From assembly GCF_019800885.1 (NCBI RefSeq), contig NZ_JAHVKE010000001.1:1116001-1180000 (forward strand): a stretch of DNA of 64,000 bases, written 5' to 3'. Of the stretch, positions 55,312-60,796 are shown piece after piece. The notes under the pieces were generated by a model. That model saw only the letters and a list, made by a program, of their open reading frames with translations. It searched no databases and was not told where the DNA came from. The position numbers and the translations under genes are program-made. Source of the stretch: Maritalea mobilis (lineage in GTDB: Bacteria > Pseudomonadota > Alphaproteobacteria > Rhodobacterales > Rhodobacteraceae). Every line of letters begins with the position of its first letter. Positions within the stretch are counted from its first letter, which is position 1.

Positions 55312-56406
55312 TCAGGCCAGCCCACCCTCGATGAATCGCTTCGCGAGGTTCGCATAGGCCTCGGCCATCGGTCCCTCGCCTGCCGCGATCGGCGTGCCCG
55401 CATCGCCCGCGATCCGCGTCTCAAGGCTGATCGGAAGCGCACCGAGGAACGGATGGCCCAGCTTTTCGGCTTCGGACCGGACGCCGCCCTCGCCGAAGAT
55501 ATGCGCCTCGTGACCGCAATTGGGGCAGATGTAGCTCGCCATGTTCTCGATCAGGCCCAGAACGGGGGTCTTGAGCAGGTCGAACATGTTCAACGCCTTG
55601 CGCGCGTCGAGCAGCGCCACGTCCTGCGGCGTCGACACGACGATCGCCCCCGTCACCTCGGCTTTCTGGCAGAGGGTCATGGCCACGTCGCCCGTACCCG
55701 GCGGCAGGTCGACAAGGAGCGTGTCCAACTCGCCCCACTCCACCTGGGTCAGCATCTGCTGCAACGCCCCCATGAGCATCGGGCCGCGCCAGACCACCGC
55801 CTTTTCCTCGGGCAGCATGAAGCCGATCGACATCATGGTGACGCCATGGTTCTTGAGCGGGATGATCGTCTTGCCGTCCGGGCTGGCGGGGCGTTTGTTC
55901 ACACCCATCATGCGCGGCACGCTGGGGCCGTAGATATCGGCATCCAGCAGGCCCACGCGCCGCCCCTGCCGCGCCAGCGCCACGGCGAGGTTCGTGGCGA
56001 CGGTTGATTTGCCCACGCCCCCCTTGCCGGACCCGATCCCGATGATCGTCTTGACACCCGAGGGTTTCATCGAGCCTTCCTGCGGCTTCATGTGCCCGCC
56101 CATTTTCAACGTCGGCGGCTCGCCGCCTTGCGGCGCGGCGGGCGGGGCCTTTTGAGTCGGACCATGGGCGGTCAAGGCGACGCTCACGCCGTCGACACCG
56201 GGCAGGCGCGAGACGATCTGTTCCGCGGCGCGGCGCACTCCATCCATGCCACGCGCGGCCTCGGGCGTTTCGGCCTCGATGATGAAACTGACCTTCTCGC
56301 CCTCGATCCGCAGGGCACGCACCATGTCGCGACTGACCAGGTCGCCGCCATCGGGCAGTGTCAGCGCGCGCAACGCGTCGAGGATGCTGTCGCGGGTCTG
56401 GGTCAT
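55312..56406 (-). CDS. apbC: Iron-sulfur carrier protein ApbC/Mrp
   Basis: A 364-aa P-loop NTPase of the Mrp/NBP35 family that carries [4Fe-4S] clusters. It has an N-terminal MIP18/DUF59 domain (1-75) and a deviant Walker A IGSGKGGVGKSTVATNLA near residue 125. DADIYGPSVP and the cluster-binding CXXC (YICPNCGHEAHIFG) follow. A 25-residue Pro/Gly-rich linker containing APPAAPQGG joins the domains. AAAGGA precedes the ATG. It reads toward mraZ but is separated from it by a hairpin. Confidence 0.95.
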   Translation of the reverse strand: MTQTRDSILDALRALTLPDGGDLVSRDMVRALRIEGEKVSFIIEAETPEAARGMDGVRRAAEQIVSRLPGVDGVSVALTAHGPTQKAPPAAPQGGEPPTLKMGGHMKPQEGSMKPSGVKTIIGIGSGKGGVGKSTVATNLAVALARQGRRVGLLDADIYGPSVPRMMGVNKRPASPDGKTIIPLKNHGVTMMSIGFMLPEEKAVVWRGPMLMGALQQMLTQVEWGELDTLLVDLPPGTGDVAMTLCQKAEVTGAIVVSTPQDVALLDARKALNMFDLLKTPVLGLIENMASYICPNCGHEAHIFGEGGVRSEAEKLGHPFLGALPISLETRIAGDAGTPIAAGEGPMAEAYANLAKRFIEGGLA

Positions 56407-56457
56407 GGGGCGCGTCCTTTCCTGAGCAAATCCGTCAACCGCCACATAGGGCACAAG

Positions 56458-57648
56458 TCAGCGGCGCGCACCCCCCAGAAAGATGATCGCGGCCAGAAGC
56501 ATCCCCGCGCCCCCTGCCACGGCCAGCGCCGTCCCGATACCGAGCCGCTCGGCGAGCGCCCCGATGGACAGCGCGCCGATGGCCACCGTGCCAAACCCGA
56601 CCACCACCCAGAGCGACATCACCCGGCCCCGGTAGGCATCGGGCAGTTCCGTCTGGATCGCGGCTTGCAAACTGACGCCACACCATGTGGCACAGAACCC
56701 CGCCAAGGCCGTCGCGGCCAGGGCCAGCGGCCAGACAGGGGCCAAGCCCATCCCGATCACGGCAGCAAAGCCCAGGACGACCGCTATATAAACCGCCGGT
56801 GGAATACGCGCGCCGACCGCCCCGGCGCCGAACGCCTTCAGCAAGGCCGACGACAGCGCCCCGGCCCCGGCCGCCGCCGTCAACATGCCCAAGCCCGCCG
56901 CGCCGCGACCGAAGGCCCCGTCAGCCAGCACCGGCAAGACCTCCAGGGCACCACGCACGAGCGTCGCGAAGACCAACGTGATCAGCAAAGCGCGCCGGAT
57001 CAGCGGCGTGCGCCAGGCATAGCGCACCCCTTCCCGCAACTCGGTCAGGAACGGCGCACGCGCGCGCGGCGGAAGATCCCTTGGGCGCAAGCCTGGCAGA
57101 ACGGCCAGCATCGGGAGATAGCAAGCCACAGCGACCCACAGCGCGAACGCGCCGCTGAACCCCGCGATGATCCAACCGGCAGCGACCGGCGCCACAAGTC
57201 GCGCAAGGTTGAAGTTGAGCGCCGTAACCGACACCACGTGCTGCACCATGTCCGCCGGGACCAGCCGGGGGCCAAGCGACATGCGCACCGGGTGATGCGC
57301 GGCCGAGATCACGCCGACACCCAATGCGGCCATCGCCAGCGCCAGCGGTCCGGCGATGGGCAAGGCAATGGCCAGCGCCGCCAACACCGCCGCCATGCCG
57401 CCATTGGTCACCAAAGCCGCCCGCCGGATGTTAACGCGGTCGGCCAGCACACCGAACAGCGGACCTGCCACAAGGGTCGGTGCAAGGCTGAGGCTCGCCA
57501 CCAGGCCGACGAACTCGGCAGAGCCCGTCCTCTCCCACGCAAGCCAGGAAATGGTCACCCTCTGGATCCAGATCGCCTGCACCGCGAAGAACACGCCGCC
57601 GAAAAACCGGCGGAACTGCGGATCCCCGAATGCACCCCCTGCAATCAT
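56458..57648 (-). CDS. MFS transporter (EntS-like, DHA3 type)
   Basis: A 396-aa polytopic protein with about 12 hydrophobic segments. The N terminus DPQFRRFFGGVFFAVQAIWIQRVTISWLAWERTGSAEFVG and the loop GVLADRVNIRRAAL match the enterobactin exporter-like MFS_3 group of efflux proteins. The substrate is unknown. No strong ribosome site precedes its ATG. It precedes apbC by 51 bp in the same direction. Confidence 0.88.
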   Translation of the reverse strand: MIAGGAFGDPQFRRFFGGVFFAVQAIWIQRVTISWLAWERTGSAEFVGLVASLSLAPTLVAGPLFGVLADRVNIRRAALVTNGGMAAVLAALAIALPIAGPLALAMAALGVGVISAAHHPVRMSLGPRLVPADMVQHVVSVTALNFNLARLVAPVAAGWIIAGFSGAFALWVAVACYLPMLAVLPGLRPRDLPPRARAPFLTELREGVRYAWRTPLIRRALLITLVFATLVRGALEVLPVLADGAFGRGAAGLGMLTAAAGAGALSSALLKAFGAGAVGARIPPAVYIAVVLGFAAVIGMGLAPVWPLALAATALAGFCATWCGVSLQAAIQTELPDAYRGRVMSLWVVVGFGTVAIGALSIGALAERLGIGTALAVAGGAGMLLAAIIFLGGARR

Positions 57649-57690
57649 GCAAAAGCCCGTTTACGTAGGGGAAAATAGGTCAGCATGATG

Positions 57691-57707
57691 TATGCATTTT
57701 CTGCATA
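57691..57707. promoter_or_regulatory. Inverted repeat TATGCA-TTTTC-TGCATA
   Basis: A perfect 6-bp inverted repeat with a 5-nt spacer lies between the divergent MFS and DUF1127 genes. It may be an operator for either gene. No known binding site is recognised. Confidence 0.3.
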
Positions 57708-57728
57708 GCGGCGTTGAAGCCTTGTTTA

Positions 57729-57756
57729 TTGTGCACCCGCAGCATTCGCCTATCTT
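57729..57756 (+). promoter_or_regulatory. Candidate promoter of the DUF1127-CcsR unit
   Basis: TTGTGC (57729-57734), 16 nt, TATCTT (57751-57756) gives a plausible -35/-10 pair about 90 nt before the DUF1127 ATG. The homologous unit in R. sphaeroides uses heat-shock sigma factors RpoHI/RpoHII. A CTTG also occurs at 57721 but at an unsuitable spacing. Found by eye. Confidence 0.35.
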
Positions 57757-57851
57757 CTTCCTCAACAGGGGCGCGGCCCCAAGCACTACACTGAGCAGGA
57801 CGCGTGGCAGTTCCACAGCCGCCTCCGGCAGAAAACGCAAGGACAAGAAAC

Positions 57852-58070
57852 ATGGCATTTGTTTCGAGCAATCGCAGCACCGTCGCCCTGGGCAGCCGCC
57901 TGGGCGAAATCTGGCAGCAAGCCGCCGAAGCCTACGCGACCTGGCGTCTGTATCGCCGCACGTTGGCCGAGCTTCAAGGCCTGTCGGGGCGCGAAATGGC
58001 CGATCTCGGCCTGAACCGCTCGATGCTGCGTCGTGCAGCACTCGAAGCCGCTTACGGCAAGGACGTCTGA
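57852..58070 (+). CDS. ccaF1: DUF1127 protein, CcaF1-like RNA-binding protein
   Basis: A 72-aa basic protein. The C-terminal DUF1127 domain (about 30-65) has YATWRLYRRTLAELQGLSGREMADLGLNRSML, rich in Arg as in the family. In R. sphaeroides the equivalent 71-aa protein (RSP_6037, CcaF1) lies directly before four CcsR sRNAs and binds RNA during their maturation. Here the same layout follows: the array starts 20 nt after the stop. AAGGA lies 10 nt before the ATG. The symbol is assigned by synteny and size. Confidence 0.9.
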   Translation: MAFVSSNRSTVALGSRLGEIWQQAAEAYATWRLYRRTLAELQGLSGREMADLGLNRSMLRRAALEAAYGKDV

Positions 58071-58090
58071 TCGTCCGAACACGGAATTCG

Positions 58091-58159
58091 CTGGCCTCAC
58101 CTCCTCCCTTCAGAGGCCAGCGTCGCGGGGCGCATCCCCCTCCTCCCTTGGATGCGTCC
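58091..58159 (+). ncRNA. CcsR-type sRNA 1 (two CCTCCTCCC hairpins)
   Basis: Hairpin 1 (58091-58120) has an 8-bp stem CTGGCCTC/GAGGCCAG with loop motif CCTCCTCCC at 58100-58108. Hairpin 2 (58128-58159) has a 10-bp stem containing one G-U pair, with the motif at 58139-58147. The loops equal the anti-Shine-Dalgarno sequence of 16S rRNA and would pair with SD-like mRNA sites. The two-hairpin form fits the 'cuckoo' RNA family. The array is co-transcribed with the DUF1127 gene and presumably processed. Confidence 0.85.
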
Positions 58160-58168
58160 GCACAATCC

Positions 58169-58189
58169 GCCCGGATCCTCCCTCCGGGC
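58169..58189 (+). repeat. Spacer hairpin A1 with short loop TCCTCCC
   Basis: A 7-bp stem GCCCGGA/TCCGGGC carries the 7-nt loop TCCTCCC (58176-58182), a shortened version of the CcsR motif. It lies between sRNA 1 and sRNA 2 and resembles A3 at 58385-58403. It may separate the sRNAs for processing or expose a weaker anti-SD. Confidence 0.7.
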
Positions 58190-58196
58190 AAAAGAT

Positions 58197-58268
58197 CGGC
58201 CCCCTCCTCCCATCTGGGGTCGTGACAGCGGCGGTGATCCTCTCCTCCTCCCTTGAGGATCACCGCCG
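58197..58268 (+). ncRNA. CcsR-type sRNA 2
   Basis: Hairpin B1 (58197-58222) has a 7-bp stem CGGCCCC/GGGGTCG with one G-U pair and the motif at 58203-58211. Hairpin C1 (58229-58268) has a perfect 14-bp stem with loop TCCTCCTCCCTT and motif at 58244-58252. Bases 58230-58268 are identical to 58339-58377. Confidence 0.85.
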
Positions 58269-58277
58269 AAAAATTCC

Positions 58278-58293
58278 GGGGCCTTGCAGCCCC
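58278..58293 (+). repeat. Spacer hairpin A2 lacking the CCTCC motif
   Basis: GGGGC-CTTGCA-GCCCC occupies the same relative place as A1 and A3 but its loop has no anti-SD sequence. It appears to be the degenerate member of the three spacer hairpins. Confidence 0.6.
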
Positions 58294-58300
58294 AAACGGC

Positions 58301-58377
58301 ATCGGCGCCCCTCCTCCTCCCTTGGGGGCCGGTACTCAGGCGGTGATCCTCTCCTCCTCCCTTGAGGATCACCGCCG
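58301..58377 (+). ncRNA. CcsR-type sRNA 3
   Basis: Hairpin B2 (58301-58333) has stem ATCGGC-(g)-CCCC/GGGGGCCGGT with one bulge and the motif at 58313-58321. Hairpin C2 (58339-58377) has a 13-bp stem with loop TCCTCCTCCCTT and motif at 58353-58361. C2 is a 39-nt exact copy of C1. Confidence 0.85.
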
Positions 58378-58384
58378 CCCAATA

Positions 58385-58403
58385 CCGGGATCCTCCCTCC
58401 CGG
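58385..58403 (+). repeat. Spacer hairpin A3 with short loop TCCTCCC
   Basis: CCGGGA-TCCTCCC-TCCCGG, a 6-bp stem with the short motif loop at 58391-58397, resembles A1. It precedes sRNA 4. Confidence 0.7.
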
Positions 58404-58408
58404 ACGTC

Positions 58409-58495
58409 ATCGGTGCCCCTCCTCCTCCCATTCGGGGGCCGATAACAAAAGGCGGCGGCTGACCCTCCTCCTCCCTCGGGTCATCCGCCGCCTTT
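58409..58495 (+). ncRNA. CcsR-type sRNA 4 (terminal)
   Basis: Hairpin B3 (58409-58443) has stem ATCGGT-(g)-CCCC/GGGGGCCGAT and motif at 58421-58429. Hairpin C3 (58448-58495) has an 18-bp stem with one mismatch and the motif at 58467-58475. C3 is longer than C1/C2 and doubles as the terminator of the unit. Confidence 0.85.
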
Positions 58496-58505
58496 CTCTT
58501 TTTCG
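58447..58505. terminator. Bidirectional terminator of the CcsR array and lrp
   Basis: The C3 stem is preceded by AAAA and followed by CTCTTTTTC, giving T-tracts on both strands. It terminates the DUF1127-CcsR transcript on the plus strand and, 18 nt past the lrp stop, the lrp transcript on the minus strand. Confidence 0.88.
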
Positions 58506-58512
58506 GACCTTT

Positions 58513-58965
58513 TCAGGCGCGGTCGTCCTTGGGGGAGCCCATCACGACATAGGTTTGCAGGGTCGCCACTTGCGGCAAGCTGCCCAGCACATCGGTATGG
58601 AATCGCTTGTAGGCGCCAAGATCCGACACCTCGACCCGCAGCAGATATTCCACGCTGCCAGTGATGTTGTGGCACTCGCGCACCTCGTCGGCCTGCGCCA
58701 TAGCGCGTTCAAACGCCTCTTGCGCGGCTTTCGTATGCTCGTTCAACCCAACCGAGATATACGCCGCGAAGCCGACCCCCATGGCGGCGGGATCGAGCAC
58801 CGCGCGATACCCGCGGATCACGCCCGCCTTTTCCAGCGCCTGCACCCGCCGCAACGTGGCCGAGGGTGACAAGGCCACACGTTCGGCCAGGTCGAGATTG
58901 GAGATTCGGCCGTCGCGCGACAGCTCGCGCAATATCTGGCGGTCTTTTTGATCAACACTGCCCAT
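58513..58965 (-). CDS. Lrp/AsnC-family transcriptional regulator
   Basis: A 150-aa regulator. The N-terminal winged helix (about 5-62) has DQKDRQILRELSRDGRISNLDLAERVALSPSATLRRVQALEKAGVI. The C-terminal RAM ligand domain (about 68-145) has VRECHNITGSVEYLLRVEVSDLGAYKRF. It is divergent from a LysE exporter gene with a nested palindrome in the 73-bp gap, the standard layout for an Lrp-type activator of an amino acid exporter. Effector unknown. The ATG giving MGSVDQKDRQ is family-typical. Confidence 0.93.
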   Translation of the reverse strand: MGSVDQKDRQILRELSRDGRISNLDLAERVALSPSATLRRVQALEKAGVIRGYRAVLDPAAMGVGFAAYISVGLNEHTKAAQEAFERAMAQADEVRECHNITGSVEYLLRVEVSDLGAYKRFHTDVLGSLPQVATLQTYVVMGSPKDDRA

Positions 58966-58967
58966 GG

Positions 58968-59004
58968 ATTGCAAAACTACCCGTTCAACGGCAAGGTTTG
59001 CAAT
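58968..59004. promoter_or_regulatory. Nested palindromic operator between lrp-type and lysE-type genes
   Basis: ATTGCAAA (58968-58975) and TTTGCAAT (58997-59004) form a perfect 8-bp inverted repeat separated by 21 nt. At its exact centre (58986) lies a second palindrome CCGTT-C-AACGG (58981-58991). Two concentric dyads fit binding of an Lrp dimer/multimer controlling both divergent genes. Confidence 0.6.
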
Positions 59005-59038
59005 TTCATTCCGCAACGGCGCGCATAGATTGCGCCGC

Positions 59039-59662
59039 ATGACACCCGATCTTCTGACAGCGCTGATCCTCTTCGCCTTCGCGGCATCCATTACCCCGGG
59101 GCCGAACAACATCATGCTTCTGGCCTCCGGCGCGAATTTCGGGCTGCGCCGGACGGTGCCGCACATGCTTGGCATCTCGCTGGGTCATGCCCTGATGACC
59201 TCCCTGGTGGGGCTGGGGTTGATCGGGCTTTTCGAGCTGCTGCCCTGGCTGCGCCCGGCCCTGATGGCGGGCTGTGCGGTCTACCTCGTCTACCTCGCGT
59301 GGAAGATCGCCAACGCAGCGCCCCCGCCCGAGGCCGAGGACTTGGCCAAGGGCCGCCCGTTGACCTTCCTCCAAGCTGCGGCGTTTCAATGGGTCAACCC
59401 CAAGGCTTGGTATATGGCGATCTACGCACAGACCAACTTCGCCCCCGAAGCCGGCATCCTCGGCGCCACCTGGGCCGGGGCCGTTGCGGTCGCCCTCGTG
59501 TTCGCCGCAACGAATCTGCCATCGGTCACCGTCTGGGCCTGGGGCGGAACGCAGTTGCGCCGTTGGCTGGACGGCCCGGGGCGGCTCAGGGCGTTCAACA
59601 TCACGATGGCGTTGCTGCTGGTCGCCTCGCTCTGGCCGATTCTGTCCAGCGGGTTCGGCTAG
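59039..59662 (+). CDS. LysE-family amino acid exporter
   Basis: A 207-aa inner-membrane protein with about six hydrophobic segments. The LysE/RhtB signature ITPGPNNIMLLASGANFGLRRTVPHMLGISLG is at about 18-50, and FQWVNPKAWYMAI is the second conserved region. It exports amino acids or related compounds; the substrate is not predictable. It is divergent from an Lrp-type regulator, which probably controls it. It ends with a 4-nt overlap of the convergent Hint gene. Confidence 0.93.
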   Translation: MTPDLLTALILFAFAASITPGPNNIMLLASGANFGLRRTVPHMLGISLGHALMTSLVGLGLIGLFELLPWLRPALMAGCAVYLVYLAWKIANAAPPPEAEDLAKGRPLTFLQAAAFQWVNPKAWYMAIYAQTNFAPEAGILGATWAGAVAVALVFAATNLPSVTVWAWGGTQLRRWLDGPGRLRAFNITMALLLVASLWPILSSGFG

Positions 59663-60702
59663 AGCATCGAGGTCGCTGCCCGTCGCCGCAATCGCGGCAC
59701 GGCACGCCCCAAAAGCGCCGAGGCTTCGCGCAGGCGCAACACGGGCCGCGCAGCTTTCATTCGGCCCATCCGTGGGTGGGCAAGAACCTCGGGCATCAGT
59801 GCCCCCGCCTCTCGCAATCCCAAATCGGCGGGCGGAGACAGCCGTGCCACGGCCATTTCGCCCAAGAGAAGGCTTTCACAGGGCGCACCTTCCGCCCAAA
59901 CGATCTCGTGCCGCTCGAACAGGATATGAACGTAGGTCACCCATCGAGCACGCTTTTGGCTGACGCCCGGCAACCCGAGGAAGGCGCGCGCGGGCAGCAG
60001 CACCTCGGGGACACCGAACATCATCTCGACCCGGGCGCCGCGCATCAGCACCCGGTGCTGTGGCGACAGGCGCAAGGCCCTGCGGTTTCCGATCACCCCG
60101 GCCTCGAAGCAGACAGGCGCCATGTCGCCTCGCGCGCTGACGTCCTTTTTCCCGACCCAGAGGATCGGCTGCGCCCCATGATCGAGGGTGCGGACACGAT
60201 CCCCGGGCTGCAACCGCTCAACCGCGACGGTTCCGCGCGGCGCCGAGATCAGCGTGCCCGCGGCGAAACAGACATAGGTCAGGTACTCGGCCGGGTTCTG
60301 GTCGCCCGTGTAGAATCCGGGCAAGGCACCGCCGTTGAAATTGTCGAAATACCAGCTTTCAAGGTCAAATTCGGGCGTCCAGACGACCTGAACCGCGTCG
60401 CCCGCATCGTCCACCATCTCGAAGACGACCGCATGGCCGCTATCGCCGCCCACGCCGATCGGATCCGACCGAATGACCGTCGCCTCGAAATCGCCGCCGC
60501 CGCCCATTCCGTCCCAAGACAGGTGATAGGTGTCGCCCACCTCAAACGTGTAGGGCGACGGGTCATCCGGCGCGGCGGTGATCGTCAGGTCGTTCGTGGC
60601 GGTTGGCGGATAGTCGAAAATGCTGCTGTTGCCCATCGCATAGACATTGTCGCCGGTCGACGCGGCGAATTCATTGTCCAAAGCGGTAAAGACGATAGGC
60701 AA
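59659..60702 (-). CDS. Hint-domain protein (Hedgehog/intein-like)
   Basis: A 347-aa protein. An acidic N-terminal part (1-140, rich in Gly/Asp) is followed by a Hint_2-type domain (about 145-290) beginning VCFAAGTLISAPRGTVAVERLQPGDRV with the nucleophile-position C145, then RLSPQHRVLMRG and LLPARAFLGLPGV. Such proteins are frequent in Rhodobacterales; the Hint fold can self-cleave, but a cargo is not obvious. The start is apparently TTG (60702) after a GGGGGG stretch. The C terminus is unusually Arg-rich. Function unknown. Confidence 0.8.
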   Translation of the reverse strand: MPIVFTALDNEFAASTGDNVYAMGNSSIFDYPPTATNDLTITAAPDDPSPYTFEVGDTYHLSWDGMGGGGDFEATVIRSDPIGVGGDSGHAVVFEMVDDAGDAVQVVWTPEFDLESWYFDNFNGGALPGFYTGDQNPAEYLTYVCFAAGTLISAPRGTVAVERLQPGDRVRTLDHGAQPILWVGKKDVSARGDMAPVCFEAGVIGNRRALRLSPQHRVLMRGARVEMMFGVPEVLLPARAFLGLPGVSQKRARWVTYVHILFERHEIVWAEGAPCESLLLGEMAVARLSPPADLGLREAGALMPEVLAHPRMGRMKAARPVLRLREASALLGRAVPRLRRRAATSML

Positions 60703-60796
60703 GCCAGCCCCCCAGCGAGGTCAAAAACGACCGCCGGAATACCAACGCCCCGTTGCCGATTGGTGAATCTGGCCGGGAAGATGCTTAAAATGCCAC

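Noticed and set aside
58091-58495. CRISPR array
   Set aside because: The units are self-complementary hairpins of variable sequence sharing only the loop motif, with no uniform direct repeat and spacer pattern and no cas genes.
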